Assembly: GCA_023264815.1 (NCBI GenBank)
Contig: JAHFUZ010000014.1
Coordinates: 39,475 to 103,474 of the forward strand
From: Arthrobacter sp.
GTDB lineage: Bacteria; Actinomycetota; Actinomycetes; Actinomycetales; Micrococcaceae
Length of the DNA stretch: 64,000 nt
Reading direction: 5' to 3'
Under the pieces are notes generated by a model that saw nothing but the letters and a program-made list of their open reading frames with translations, made no database searches and was not told the origin of the DNA. The position numbers and the translations under genes are program-made. Of the stretch, positions 16,315 to 25,450 are shown in pieces; the first letter of the stretch is position 1; every line of letters starts with the position of its first letter.

Positions 16315-17604
16315 TCAGTCGTTGATGAGGTCGTGGACCACGATGGTCTGGTCCCGGTCCGGGCCCACGCCAATGGCCGAGAAGCGCGTGCCGGAGAGCT
16401 TTTCGAGGGCCAGCACGTAGTTGCGGGCGTTCTCCGGAAGGTCCGCCAGGGTGCGGGCGCCGGTGATGTCCTCGGTCCAGCCCTCGAAGTACTCGAAGAT
16501 GGGCACCGCGTGGTGGAACTCGGTCTGCGTCATGGGCATTTCATCGTGGCGGACGCCGTCCACGTCGTAGGCAACACAGACCGGAATCTGCTCGATGCCC
16601 GTGAGGACGTCCAGCTTGGTGACGAAGTAGTCCGTGAAGCCGTTGACGCGCGAGGCGTGGCGGGCCAGGACGGCGTCGTACCAACCGCAGCGGCGCGGGC
16701 GGCCGGTGTTGACACCGAACTCGCCGCCGGTCTTCTGCAGGTACATGCCCATCTCGTCAAACAGTTCGGTGGGGAACGGTCCAGCGCCGACGCGGGTGGT
16801 GTAGGCCTTGATGATGCCGATGGAACGCGAAATGCGCGTGGGTCCGATGCCCGAGCCCACAGACGCACCGCCGGCGGTGGGGTTGGAGGACGTGACGAAC
16901 GGGTACGTGCCGTGGTCCACGTCCAGGAATGTTGCCTGCCCGCCTTCCATCAGGACAACTTTGCCCTCATCCAGGGCGTTGTTGAGCTCCAGGGTGCTGT
17001 CGATGACCAGCGGGCGCAGCCGCTCGGCGAAGGACAGGAAGTACTCCACGATCTCGTCCACCACAACACCGCGGCGGTTGTAGACCTTCACCAGCAGTTC
17101 GTTCTTCTGGCGCAGTGATCCTTCCACCTTCTGGCGGAGGATGGATTCGTCAAAAACGTCCTGGACGCGGATGCCCAGGCGGGCCACCTTGTCCATGTAC
17201 GCCGGGCCAATGCCGCGGCCAGTGGTGCCGATCGCGCGGCTGCCCAGGAAGCGTTCGGTGACCTTGTCCAGCACCTGGTGGTAGGGGGCAACCAAGTGGG
17301 CGTTGGCGGAAACACGGAGCTTGGAGGTGTCTGCGCCGCGGGCTTCCAGGCCGTCAATTTCCTGGAAGAGGGCCTCGAGGTTCACCACGCAGCCGTTGCC
17401 GATGATCGGAATCGCGTTGGGGCTCAGGATGCCGGCCGGAAGGAGCTTGAGCTCGTACTTCTCACCGCCTACGACGACGGTGTGCCCGGCGTTGTTGCCG
17501 CCGTTCGGCTTCACGACGTAGTCAACGCGTCCGCCGAGGAGATCGGTGGCCTTGCCTTTTCCTTCGTCGCCCCACTGGGCGCCTACGATCACGATTGCTG
17601 GCAT
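16315..17604 (-). CDS. purA: adenylosuccinate synthetase
   Basis: PurA joins IMP and aspartate using GTP, the first committed step of AMP synthesis. The 429-residue protein has the P-loop-like [14 protein letters not shown] at the N-terminus, [48 protein letters not shown] and the closing [13 protein letters not shown]. Length is normal. The ATG at 17602-17604 is chosen because GGGGGAGG lies five bases before it; a frame extension to 17619 adds only five residues over the ribosome binding site. It is a single-gene unit with a strong terminator downstream. Confidence 0.97.
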   Translation of the reverse strand: MPAIVIVGAQWGDEGKGKATDLLGGRVDYVVKPNGGNNAGHTVVVGGEKYELKLLPAGILSPNAIPIIGNGCVVNLEALFQEIDGLEARGADTSKLRVSANAHLVAPYHQVLDKVTERFLGSRAIGTTGRGIGPAYMDKVARLGIRVQDVFDESILRQKVEGSLRQKNELLVKVYNRRGVVVDEIVEYFLSFAERLRPLVIDSTLELNNALDEGKVVLMEGGQATFLDVDHGTYPFVTSSNPTAGGASVGSGIGPTRISRSIGIIKAYTTRVGAGPFPTELFDEMGMYLQKTGGEFGVNTGRPRRCGWYDAVLARHASRVNGFTDYFVTKLDVLTGIEQIPVCVAYDVDGVRHDEMPMTQTEFHHAVPIFEYFEGWTEDITGARTLADLPENARNYVLALEKLSGTRFSAIGVGPDRDQTIVVHDLIND

Positions 17605-17784
17605 GGGATCCTCCCCCATTCTTTCGGGCCGGTCCCGGAGGGATCACCAGGACTCAGCGCCGTACATGAGAATGCCCCGAATGACTGGCCTTGCCGGACC
17701 CTCTGCGGGGGCGGCCAACGCAAGAGTTCCGGGGCTCTTACCACCCAAGTTTAGCCGATCACGGGGTTTATCCACTCAAAGGGC

Positions 17785-17823
17785 TGCCCGTGGCACTCTG
17801 TACCGGATAAAGTGCCACGGGCA
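17785..17823 (-). terminator. hairpin after the M14 carboxypeptidase gene
   Basis: TGCCCGTGGCACT (17785-17797) and AGTGCCACGGGCA (17811-17823) are a perfect 13-base stem directly after the stop at 17840. On the minus strand it is followed by GCCCTTTG, a weak U-tract. Confidence 0.65.
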
Positions 17824-17839
17824 AACCAGCCTGGGGCAG

Positions 17840-18904
17840 CTACTCGCTGTCCGCTTCCTCGCCCGGCCGGGATGTCTGGGTTTCCAGCGTGTCCCAGAAG
17901 GAGGTGTCTGCGCCGGCAATCGACCCGTCCGCGATGGCGCGGGCAGTGGACGTCAGCGTGGTCACCGTCTGTTTGATCAGGTAGCCGTTGCTCCGAAGCC
18001 CCAGGGCGTAGCCGTCCAGGTAGTGGTCCGACATGCCCCGCATCTCGAAGAGCAGGGTGGCGATGCCGTATTCCACCGCAATGCCGTTGCGGCTGATGGT
18101 CTCGGCACTGCCACCGACGTATTTGCCCAGGTGGCCCCACCCTGTGGAATCAACGTTGTTGAACACCACTGCACCCAGCTGCTTGGACTTTTCCACCACG
18201 GCCGGATCGGCATTGGGGGTGGTGGGGTAGAGGATGGATCCGGAGACAAGCTTCCCGTCACGCTCGCTTCGGCTGCCCTGGTGGTGCAGGTCAATCATGT
18301 AATCGATCTTGTACTTGCTCATGACATTGTTGTGCAGCGCCTGTGTTTCGGGCTGCGCCTTCGCAACATGGTCCCTGTTCAGGTCCACTTCCTCGGCGTT
18401 GTACCGCGTCATGTTGCGGTCACCCTTGGCCAGGTAGTCATCGAGCGGAAAGTTGACGTCCCCCATCGCTCCGTCAGCGTTGAGCATGGGAACGATCAGG
18501 ATGTTGACACCGTCGAGGATATCCGCCGACTTGCCGGTGCCCAGATGCTTGACGAATTCCAGGGCCCCCTCGGTGGTGAGCTGCTCATTGCCATGCTGCT
18601 GGGTCAGATAGAGAATGGTGGGCTTGGCGGGGTCGGACAGGTATTTCACCACGTGAATATCCCTGCCCTTGACAGTCTGGCCGATCACTTCGAGTTCCAT
18701 GGCGGGCTGACGGGCGTCCTGGACCTTCAGGAAGGAGACCATTTCGTCGTAGGTTGCCAGTTTGGACGTGGTGATTTGGCCGTTGCCGTCATAGTTGGGA
18801 CCTTCGCCCACAGCGCTGGCGAGCGGAGCAGGCGCGGCCAGAGCCGCCAGTGCCAGGGCTCCGGATACGGCGAGGGTCCTGAAGGTTGCCAGCGTTCGGT
18901 TCAC
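17840..18904 (-). CDS. secreted M14-family zinc carboxypeptidase
   Basis: The 354-residue precursor has a Sec-type signal peptide (residues 1-31, hydrophobic core LAVSGALALAALAAP, cleavage near LASA). The mature enzyme shows M14 zinc ligands His104 and Glu107 in QQHGNEQ and the later histidine in DLHHQGS, with the substrate-binding DLNRDH before it and the catalytic glutamate in LLFEMRGMS. M14 enzymes remove C-terminal residues from peptides or cleave peptidoglycan stems. It starts at GTG with an AGAGG site nine bases upstream. Neighbours are purA (same strand, downstream) and a divergent glycosylase-fold gene; neither hints at the substrate. Confidence 0.88.
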   Translation of the reverse strand: MNRTLATFRTLAVSGALALAALAAPAPLASAVGEGPNYDGNGQITTSKLATYDEMVSFLKVQDARQPAMELEVIGQTVKGRDIHVVKYLSDPAKPTILYLTQQHGNEQLTTEGALEFVKHLGTGKSADILDGVNILIVPMLNADGAMGDVNFPLDDYLAKGDRNMTRYNAEEVDLNRDHVAKAQPETQALHNNVMSKYKIDYMIDLHHQGSRSERDGKLVSGSILYPTTPNADPAVVEKSKQLGAVVFNNVDSTGWGHLGKYVGGSAETISRNGIAVEYGIATLLFEMRGMSDHYLDGYALGLRSNGYLIKQTVTTLTSTARAIADGSIAGADTSFWDTLETQTSRPGEEADSE

Positions 18905-19209
18905 AGTGCGTTACCTCTTTCGAGTGCCTAGGGTGCGACCAGCCGCGACATTTTGGTCGCCGACCGTGACAGCAGCCAACCAAGCTATACAGATTCTGTC
19001 AACGGCCACGACCATAGTGTGCTGGTGGTTTTCAATCGCCCACCGGCCCCATCGCCCGGCGTTTCGTGCCGCGGGGCTTGCTAAACTAAGTGGGACCGAC
19101 CAGGAATCGGTCCACACCACATTTCAAACCATCCCGGATCTGACGCGCCCCCCTGCGCCCATTTTCCGGGCTGGCGCAGCGCCGAGCCCCGCAGGAGACA
19201 TCGCACTAT
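18905..19209. other. intergenic region between divergent M14 peptidase and glycosylase-fold genes
   Basis: The 305 bases should hold two promoters. A perfect 11-base palindrome ACAGATTCTGT lies at 18989-18999, next to TATAGC on the minus strand, a possible -10 for the peptidase without a good -35. TAAACT at 19082-19087 is a possible -10 for the plus-strand gene. I see no small gene, repeat or RNA structure. Confidence 0.35.
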
Positions 19210-19839
19210 ATGACAGCCCTGGCCCCCGAATCTTTCCGTGAACAGCTCATGAGCCGCCGCTACGAGCCCAACGTTGCCGCCGTCAACGAGCTGTGCGATT
19301 CCCTGCAGAGCGTCAAGCCCCATACCCAGGTCCCCTACGTCGACCCCATGCACGACGTGGACGAGTGCCGCATCATCAGCCTTTTCTCCAACATCGGCGA
19401 GGCAGACCCGTCCGGGTTCATCACCGCGGGCGACGAGGACGCCGCAACCCGCATGCTGGGCATCCAGTGGAAGCTGGGCCTCCGTCCGGAGTTCGTGATG
19501 CCGTGGAACGTCCACCCGTGGCACACCCCCGGCGAGGTCAACGGCAAGTTCACCCCGGACCAGATCTCGGCCGGCCTCAAGCCGCTCCTGAAGTTCCTGG
19601 CCCTGGTCCCCCGCGCCTCCGTCATCGTGGCGCACGGCACCGAAGCCAACCGGCTTGCCAACCTGCTGCTGAAGACCGAGGTGCCCATGATCTGGCGCCG
19701 CGGCCTGAAGACCTACAAGGTCCGCTCCCTCAGCGGCCGTGCGTTTGCCGGAACCCCGGCCCGCCAGGAGCAGTACCTCGAGGACATGCGCGTTGCCTAC
19801 GCCGACGCCATGGCCCGCACCGGCCTGGCGAAGGCCTAA
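19210..19839 (+). CDS. uracil-DNA-glycosylase-superfamily protein
   Basis: The 209-residue protein fits the uracil-DNA glycosylase fold: a central SLFSNIGEADPSGFITAG segment, the MPWNVHPW motif typical of the superfamily's active-site loop, and VIVAHGTEANRLANLL in place of the second conserved histidine loop. It may remove damaged bases or act on other nucleic acid substrates; members in actinobacteria are usually uncharacterized. The ATG at 19210 has a GGAG about 13 bases away, longer than usual. It converges on the DUF3151 gene with a strong shared hairpin between them. Confidence 0.7.
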   Translation: MTALAPESFREQLMSRRYEPNVAAVNELCDSLQSVKPHTQVPYVDPMHDVDECRIISLFSNIGEADPSGFITAGDEDAATRMLGIQWKLGLRPEFVMPWNVHPWHTPGEVNGKFTPDQISAGLKPLLKFLALVPRASVIVAHGTEANRLANLLLKTEVPMIWRRGLKTYKVRSLSGRAFAGTPARQEQYLEDMRVAYADAMARTGLAKA

Positions 19840-19853
19840 CCACCGGAAACTAA

Positions 19854-19902
19854 CGACGGCGGGCGGTCACCTTTACGCATGAAAGGTAACCGCCCGCCGT
19901 CG
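19854..19902. terminator. bidirectional hairpin between convergent genes
   Basis: CGACGGCGGGCGGT (19854-19867) plus ACCTTT pairs with AAAGGT plus ACCGCCCGCCGTCG ending at 19902, an almost perfect 20-base stem with a short loop. It lies between the stops of the glycosylase-fold gene and the DUF3151 gene. There is no long T-run on either side. Confidence 0.7.
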
Positions 19903-19927
19903 AGCCTTTAACCAGCAACGGTTTGTT

Positions 19928-20353
19928 CTAGGCGCCGGCTTCGATGGCGGCCTTCGCTGCCGGGTCGGAGTCGTTCAGGAACTTCTCGATGCGCTCGGGC
20001 TCGTCGGCTTCACCGATGGCCGCGGACGCGCGTCCCAGCGAGTAGAGCGCCCGCAGGAAGCCGCGGTTGGGCTCGTGTTCCCACGGGATGGGGCCCACGC
20101 CGCGCCAGCCGTTGCGCCGCAGCGAGTCGAGCCCGCGGTGGTAGCCAACGCGGGAGTAGGCGTAGGAATCGATAGTGCGGCCCTCAGCCCACGCTTCCTC
20201 GGCCAGGATGGCCCAGAGCAGCGACGACGTGGGGTGCTTCGCCACGAGGTCAACCGCCTCCTGGCCGAGGGCCAGGTGCTGGTAGATCTCCGTCTCGGCA
20301 GGCAGGAGCGTGGGCTCCGGGCCCATCAGGTTCTTGCGGAACTCATCGGACAT
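19928..20353 (-). CDS. DUF3151 family protein
   Basis: The 141-residue protein begins SDEFRKNLMGPEPTLLP and contains HPTSSLLWAILAEEAW and SYAYSRVGYHRGLDSLRRNG followed by GPIPWEHEPNRGFLRALYSLG, the DUF3151 pattern. The family is actinobacterial and its function is unknown. It starts two bases after the fbaA stop on the same strand, an arrangement common in actinobacteria, so it is probably co-transcribed with fructose-bisphosphate aldolase. The protein is helical and TPR-like in look, with no signal peptide. Confidence 0.9.
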   Translation of the reverse strand: MSDEFRKNLMGPEPTLLPAETEIYQHLALGQEAVDLVAKHPTSSLLWAILAEEAWAEGRTIDSYAYSRVGYHRGLDSLRRNGWRGVGPIPWEHEPNRGFLRALYSLGRASAAIGEADEPERIEKFLNDSDPAAKAAIEAGA

Positions 20354-20355
20354 GG

Positions 20356-21375
20356 CTAGAAGGTCTTACCGGCCGAACCGAGCTGCTTGGTGGCCTCAAC
20401 AACGCGGGCAGCCAGGCCGGCTTCGGCGGAGGCACCCCAGACACGGGGATCGTAAAGCTTCTTGTTGCCCACCTCGCCGTCGACCTTCAGCACGCCGTCG
20501 TAGTTGCGGAACATGTGGTCCACCACCGGACGCGTGTAGGCGTACTGGGTGTCGGTATCGATGTTCATCTTGATCACACCGTAGGAGACCGCGTCCGCGA
20601 TTTCCTGGTCCGAGGAGCCGGAGCCGCCGTGGAACACGAGGTCGAACGGGCTGTCCTTGCCCAGCTTGGCACCAACCTGGGCCTGGATGTCCTTCAGGAT
20701 CTCCGGACGCAGCTTCACCCCGCCAGGCTTGTACACACCGTGCACATTGCCGAACGTCAGCGCCGTGATGTAACGGCCGTTCTCACCGGCACCGAGGGCC
20801 TCGATGGTTGCCAGGGCGTCCTCAACGGTGGTGTACAGCTTGTCATTGATGGCGTTCTCCACACCGTCTTCCTCGCCGCCCACAATGCCGATTTCCACCT
20901 CGAGGATCATCTTCGCCGCCGCGGTGCGCTCCAGCAGCTCGCGCGCAGTGCTCAGGTTCTCATTCAGCGGCTCGTGCGAACCGTCCCACATGTGCGAGTT
21001 GAAGATCGGGTTACGGCCGGCCTTGACCTCAGCCTCCGACGCTGCCAGCAGCGGCAGCACAAAACCATCCAGTTTGTCCTTCGGGCAGTGGTCCGTGTGC
21101 AGGGCAATGTTCACACCGTAGTTCTTGGCAACTTCGCGGGCGAAAGCGGCGAAGCCCAGCGAGCCGGCAACCATGTCCTTGGTGGAAGCGCCGGACCAGT
21201 ATGCCGCACCGCCGGTGGAGACCTGGACGATGCCGTCGGACTCAGCCTCGGCGAATCCTCGCAGGGCTGCGTTCAGCGTCTGTGAGGACGTCACGTTGAC
21301 GGCGGGGAAGGCAAAGCCGCCGGCCTTGGCGCGGTCGATCATCTCGGAGTAGATCTCTGGGGTTGCAATGGGCAT
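20356..21375 (-). CDS. fbaA: class II fructose-1,6-bisphosphate aldolase
   Basis: The enzyme splits fructose-1,6-bisphosphate into dihydroxyacetone phosphate and glyceraldehyde-3-phosphate, or the reverse, using zinc. The 339-residue protein shows AFPAVNVTSSQTLNAALR at the start, zinc ligands in ALHTDHCP and LEVEIGIVGGEEDG, TFGNVHGVYKPG, and the phosphate loops VFHGGSGSSDQEI and IKMNIDTDTQYA. Length is normal. The ATG has GGAG seven bases upstream. DUF3151 follows immediately. Confidence 0.97.
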   Translation of the reverse strand: MPIATPEIYSEMIDRAKAGGFAFPAVNVTSSQTLNAALRGFAEAESDGIVQVSTGGAAYWSGASTKDMVAGSLGFAAFAREVAKNYGVNIALHTDHCPKDKLDGFVLPLLAASEAEVKAGRNPIFNSHMWDGSHEPLNENLSTARELLERTAAAKMILEVEIGIVGGEEDGVENAINDKLYTTVEDALATIEALGAGENGRYITALTFGNVHGVYKPGGVKLRPEILKDIQAQVGAKLGKDSPFDLVFHGGSGSSDQEIADAVSYGVIKMNIDTDTQYAYTRPVVDHMFRNYDGVLKVDGEVGNKKLYDPRVWGASAEAGLAARVVEATKQLGSAGKTF

Positions 21376-21517
21376 GCTGACTCCTATGCTGAGTTTTCGT
21401 CTGTGGGTTGTGACCCTGGAGTAGACCTCTTACGGCTAGCCACCATCCTAGCCATTTTCTGTCCCGCGGCAGTGTTTCGGGTCACGCAGGGGCGGTAACA
21501 CTTGCGTTCGCGCCTGC

Positions 21518-21579
21518 GCCGAGAGCGCACTTCGCGCTAATGCCCGGCGCCGCGACCAGCACGACGTGCGCTCTCGGCG
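21518..21579. repeat. 62-base palindromic repeat, copy A
   Basis: The left arm (21518-21538) and right arm (21559-21579) are 21 bases each and match at 19 positions when folded. Copy B at 22566-22626 is in the same orientation and shares most bases, including the inner GACCAGCACGA block. The last codons and stop (21537) of the DUF559-like gene lie in this copy. Confidence 0.8.
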
Positions 21580-22496
21580 CGAAAGGCCAGGGCGCTGCGT
21601 ACCTTGCCAACGACGCCTGGCCGGTCACCCCTAAGATCGTTCTTCGAAATCCGGACCTCGTGCCATCCATACCGCGCGGACACCTCGGCCCGCTCTATGT
21701 CCCGTTGATACTGGTCCTCGCGGGCATGGTGTTCGCCGTCGTACTGCAGGGCGATCCGGTGACCGGGGTACGCCGCATCGGGCCAGAGAACCGGCAGTCC
21801 GGCATCACCGCGGACCACGTGGTTCAGAACCGGTTCGGGCAGTCCTGCCGCGACGAGGGCCAGGCGCATCCTGCTTTCGGGGGCGGAGTCAGCACCCACC
21901 CGGATCAGATCCATCGCCTCGCGAGCCTTCCTGATCCCCCGCAACCCCGGATGCCGGTTAATCATGTCCCGCAACCCCTGAACGCTGCAAATGGGGTCGC
22001 GCGGGAACGGAAAATCCTCCCCGTGACTGTTAACCAGGTAATCCCCCGCCACAACGAGATCGTCCACGACGTTGCGCATGGAGGCCAGGTCCAGCCACGT
22101 CCTGGCCGGTGTGGTGAGGCGGACGCCGTCGTACTCCATGATCTCATCCGGTGCCAGCGTCAGGCGGTGCCCGGCCACGTTGGCCCGGCGTGGAGCGGCG
22201 AAACCGCGGCGCCTTGCCAGGTGGATACGCCAGTCGCCTTCCTGCGGAGCAGGCACCGGCATACCCAGCACCCGCGCGGCCGAGCAGAGCACGAGTATCG
22301 AGGCGTCATCCACCTCCGTGTATGCCCGCAGGGAGTCAGCACCGGATGGCTGTGCGGACAGCGGAACCCGTATCCCGCGGGACACCGGCAGGAGGTCCTT
22401 TGCCCGGGTCCGGGTGCGTGTCACACCGGCTTTGTCCGACGTCCGCAGGGCAAAGGCCACGCCCTTGAGATGGTCTGGCAACTCAGCTTTGCGCAT
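21537..22496 (-). CDS. DUF559/AbiEi-like protein with a nuclease-like C-terminus
   Basis: The 319-residue protein has an N-terminal winged-helix-like region (TRTRTRAKDLLPVSRGIRVP), a middle part (HRLTLAPDEIMEYDGVRLTT, TPARTWLDLAS) typical of AbiEi-like proteins, and a C-terminal domain resembling DUF559/Vsr-type PD-(D/E)XK folds: LWPDAAYPGHRIALQYDGEHH, then GWHEVRISKNDL. A glutamine stands in the position before YDG where many relatives have Glu. The C-terminus (AESARRAGRGAGH) is encoded by palindromic repeat copy A. A matching copy B lies upstream of the gene. It may be a nuclease-fold protein or a toxin-antitoxin-like regulator; activity is unproven. No operon partner. Confidence 0.65.
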   Translation of the reverse strand: MRKAELPDHLKGVAFALRTSDKAGVTRTRTRAKDLLPVSRGIRVPLSAQPSGADSLRAYTEVDDASILVLCSAARVLGMPVPAPQEGDWRIHLARRRGFAAPRRANVAGHRLTLAPDEIMEYDGVRLTTPARTWLDLASMRNVVDDLVVAGDYLVNSHGEDFPFPRDPICSVQGLRDMINRHPGLRGIRKAREAMDLIRVGADSAPESRMRLALVAAGLPEPVLNHVVRGDAGLPVLWPDAAYPGHRIALQYDGEHHAREDQYQRDIERAEVSARYGWHEVRISKNDLRGDRPGVVGKVRSALAFRAESARRAGRGAGH

Positions 22497-22565
22497 GCAT
22501 CCAATTGTTGCCCTGACATGCCACCCTCACAGGAGTTATCCACAGCCCTGTGCTCGTCAGGTCCA

Positions 22566-22626
22566 TCGAAAGCGCACTTCGCGCTGGTCCAGGGCACCCC
22601 GACCAGCACGAAGTGCGCTCTCGGCG
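22566..22626. repeat. 62-base palindromic repeat, copy B
   Basis: Left arm TCGAAAGCGCACTTCGCGCT (22566-22585) folds on the right arm ending GTGCGCTCTCGGC (22606-22626), with GGTC and GACC extending the stem. It has the same orientation as copy A and lies between the start of the DUF559-like gene and the stop of the TrmH gene. Confidence 0.8.
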
Positions 22627-22629
22627 GAG

Positions 22630-23304
22630 TCAGACGTGCTGGTTGAACACGTGCCGGCGGATCCACGCGTGCATGGCGATCGCCGCCGCCGAGGCCGCGT
22701 TGATGGACCTGGTGGAGCCGAACTGCTCGATGGAGAGGGTGGCGAGGGCGGCGTTATGGACCTCCGGCGTCAGCCCCGGGCCCTCCTGGCCAAACACCAG
22801 CACACAGTCCTTAGGCAGCTCGTAGGTTTCCAGCGGCACCGAATCCGGGAAGATGTCGATGCCGATGATCGCCAGCCCCTCCCCCTGCGCCCACGCCACA
22901 AAGTCCTCCACCGTGGGGTGGTGGCGGACGTGCTGGTAGCGGTCGGTGACCATGGCCCCGCGCCTGTTCCAGCGGCGTCGTCCGATGATATGCACTTCCT
23001 TGGCGAGGAACGCGTTGGCGGTGCGCACCACGGTCCCGATGTTCATGTCGTGCTGCCAGTTTTCGATGGCGATATGGAAATTGTGCCGTTTGGCATCGAG
23101 GTCCGCCACGATGGCGTCGTGCTTCCAGTACCGGTACTGGTCCACCACGTTGCGCCGGTCCCCGTCCGCCAGCAGCTCGTGGTCCCAATGCTCGCCTTCC
23201 GGCAGCTCACCTTCCCAGGGCCCGACGCCGACCTCCGGTTTGGGCGCGTATTCCTCCTCAGGCGGTGGAACGGGCAGCGGCGGCGTGTGGGGGCGGTCAG
23301 TCAC
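22630..23304 (-). CDS. TrmH/SpoU-family RNA 2'-O-methyltransferase
   Basis: The 224-residue protein has the three SPOUT motifs: NIGTVVRTANAFLAKEVHIIG (motif 1), VLVFGQEGPGL (motif 2) and SIEQFGSTRSINAASAAAIAM (motif 3, the knotted SAM site). Such enzymes methylate the ribose of a specific nucleotide in tRNA or rRNA. A proline-rich N-terminal extension of about 40 residues precedes the domain. Substrate RNA cannot be told. The stop lies four bases beyond palindromic repeat copy B. Confidence 0.88.
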   Translation of the reverse strand: MTDRPHTPPLPVPPPEEEYAPKPEVGVGPWEGELPEGEHWDHELLADGDRRNVVDQYRYWKHDAIVADLDAKRHNFHIAIENWQHDMNIGTVVRTANAFLAKEVHIIGRRRWNRRGAMVTDRYQHVRHHPTVEDFVAWAQGEGLAIIGIDIFPDSVPLETYELPKDCVLVFGQEGPGLTPEVHNAALATLSIEQFGSTRSINAASAAAIAMHAWIRRHVFNQHV

Positions 23305-23491
23305 CCTCCAACTCTAGCCGGGCTCAGCCGCCGGGCTTCCGGCGGTTGGCGCGGGAGGAGTTGGCGATCTTCTCGAGCAGTTCCGGGTGCCGTTCCAGCA
23401 GGTCGAGTGTCCGCTGACGCCCGCCGGGTGTTCCGGGGCCCAAAGAATGACAGACTGGACCAGGAAACAGGCACTTCTTGTGGAGGTAGAT

Positions 23492-24322
23492 GTGGCAGAA
23501 GCAGACCAGGCAGCGGGAAACCCGGCGGTTTACCGCAGCGGCCAGGAAATCGAATGCTGGCTGACAGACATGGACGGCGTCCTGGTGCACGAAAACCAGG
23601 CCGTCCCGGGCGCTGCCGAACTCATCCAGCGCTGGGTGGACACGTCCAAACGCTTCCTGGTGCTGACCAACAACTCCATCTTCACGCCCCGCGACCTTGC
23701 GGCCAGGCTGCGCGCCTCGGGGCTCGAGATTCCCGAAGAGAATATCTGGACCTCGGCCCTGGCCACCGCCCAGTTCCTCAAGGACCAGGTACGGGGTTCC
23801 GGTTCGGGGAACCGCGCCTACACCATCGGCGAGGCAGGGCTGACGACGGCGCTGCACGAGGCGGGTTTCATCCTCACCGACCAGGACCCGGACTTCGTGG
23901 TCCTCGGCGAGACGCGCACCTACTCCTTCGAAGCCATCACCATGGCCATCCGCCTGATCCTGGCCGGGGCCCGCTTTATTGCCACCAACCCTGACGCCAC
24001 CGGCCCGTCGAAGGATGGCCCCATGCCTGCCACCGGGGCCATCGCGGCCCTGATCAGCAAGGCCACCGGCCGGGAACCGTACATTGTGGGCAAACCGAAT
24101 CCCATGATGTTCCGCTCCGCCATGAACCAGATCGATGCCCACTCGGAGACCACCGCCATGATCGGCGACCGGATGGACACGGACATCATCGCGGGCATGG
24201 AAGCCGGGCTGCACACGGTGCTGGTACTCACGGGCATCACCCAGCGCGGCGACATCGCGTCCTACCCGTTCCGTCCCAACCAGGTACTGAATTCGGTGGC
24301 CGACCTGAAGAACCAGATCTAG
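23492..24322 (+). CDS. HAD-IIA family phosphatase, NagD-like
   Basis: The protein (276 residues from this start) has HAD motif I ECWLTDMDGVLVHENQ (nucleophile Asp of TDMDG), motif II LVLTNNS, a C2 cap, and motif III/IV IVGKPNPMMF and MIGDRMDTDIIAGMEAG. HAD-IIA enzymes hydrolyse phosphate esters of sugars and nucleotides. I prefer GTG at 23492, which has GGAGG five bases before it; an ATG at 23447 gives 15 more residues but a poorer ribosome binding site. Its stop overlaps the stop of the convergent hydrolase gene by three to four bases. Confidence 0.88.
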   Translation: MAEADQAAGNPAVYRSGQEIECWLTDMDGVLVHENQAVPGAAELIQRWVDTSKRFLVLTNNSIFTPRDLAARLRASGLEIPEENIWTSALATAQFLKDQVRGSGSGNRAYTIGEAGLTTALHEAGFILTDQDPDFVVLGETRTYSFEAITMAIRLILAGARFIATNPDATGPSKDGPMPATGAIAALISKATGREPYIVGKPNPMMFRSAMNQIDAHSETTAMIGDRMDTDIIAGMEAGLHTVLVLTGITQRGDIASYPFRPNQVLNSVADLKNQI

Positions 24323-25368
24323 TAGACGCTCACCTTCGAGCCGCCGCGGGGCAGCGGAAAGAAGTCGTCCAGCAGGCGCTCCACGATAGGCCGGTAAACG
24401 AGCGGACTCCAGCCGGGGCTCGCATGTGCCGGAAGGGCGCCGTCGGTCTGCAGGTCCATGGACACCATGTGCGGCCCAAACGCGGCTGACCAGGCATTTT
24501 TGGCCGTCTGGTAGCGCACCGTGCGGTCCTTCGGGTTACCGATATAGGCCATCCTGGCGCCACCGAGCTGGTCCACGAAGCGGTTTCCATCGAAATGGTA
24601 GATGTACGCGGACTCGGACTGGATCAGCACACTGGACGGCGCGATCGGGGACAGCTGTTCCATGGACTGGTCAATGATCTGGCGCCAGGTCCGCTCGTCC
24701 TTATGGATGACGCGCTCCCCCAGCTCATAGCCGCCGCGCAGCACCGACGGCACCCTGAAGCCCCGTTCGTAAAGGAACACCACGCCGTCGAACCAGCTCT
24801 CGTCCAGCACGTCGCTCCTGCTGTAGGGGCTGGAATCCAGCAGGATGAACTCCACTTCCACACCGTGCAGTTCGCGAAGCCGTGCCGCCACCTGGGTGGC
24901 CACCATACCGCCGAAGCTGTGGCCGTAGAAATAGAGCTTGGTGAGCTTCCTGGCGCGGACATGCTCGATCACGGCGATGACCACCTGGTCAATGTCCAGC
25001 CCCAGGTTGGAATAGCCGACGGCGGCAAGCTGGCCACGCTTGTTCAGCGCACCTCGCAGGGCGTTCAGGATCCATTGCGCCTCCTCCCAGCTGGTCTTGA
25101 AGCCCGGGAAGAGGAACCAGCTGGCATTGGGGTAGTAGGCGTCCGCGAAGTCGTCCGCTACGTTCAGGATCCTGTTGACCCTCCGCTCCGCCTGGACGCG
25201 GCGGGTGAGGAGCATGTCCGCGGCCAGAGCCGTGGAGGCACCCGCGCCGGCCAGGAATCCGCGGCGCGAGAATCGCTTGAGGGCAGCAGCGTCGGCGAGC
25301 AGCCGGGCCTGGTGGGCTCCGGGCTGTTCAGGCTGTTCCAGCGGTTCTGCTTCCTCCCTGTACGGCAC
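24319..25368 (-). CDS. alpha/beta hydrolase with Tat-like signal
   Basis: The 349-residue protein has a twin-arginine-type signal (SRRGFLAGAGASTALA, residues about 34-49) after a 30-residue acidic stretch, so it may be exported folded. The hydrolase domain shows the nucleophile elbow GHSFGGM and the preceding AVGYSNLGLD region, and a late FGPHMV histidine. It is probably an esterase or lipase; the substrate is unknown. No lid domain is evident. Its 3' end overlaps that of the HAD gene. Confidence 0.75.
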   Translation of the reverse strand: MPYREEAEPLEQPEQPGAHQARLLADAAALKRFSRRGFLAGAGASTALAADMLLTRRVQAERRVNRILNVADDFADAYYPNASWFLFPGFKTSWEEAQWILNALRGALNKRGQLAAVGYSNLGLDIDQVVIAVIEHVRARKLTKLYFYGHSFGGMVATQVAARLRELHGVEVEFILLDSSPYSRSDVLDESWFDGVVFLYERGFRVPSVLRGGYELGERVIHKDERTWRQIIDQSMEQLSPIAPSSVLIQSESAYIYHFDGNRFVDQLGGARMAYIGNPKDRTVRYQTAKNAWSAAFGPHMVSMDLQTDGALPAHASPGWSPLVYRPIVERLLDDFFPLPRGGSKVSVY

Positions 25369-25450
25369 GTCTCTACCGTAGCCACACCGGAAGCCACCCC
25401 CGCAACCCGGTCAGCCTGGTCTTGCAACCGACGGGCCGGTCAGCGCCGCG

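Noticed and set aside
21537..22496. The DUF559-like gene as a complete toxin-antitoxin pair
   Set aside because: There is no partner gene on either side; the neighbours are fbaA and a methyltransferase.
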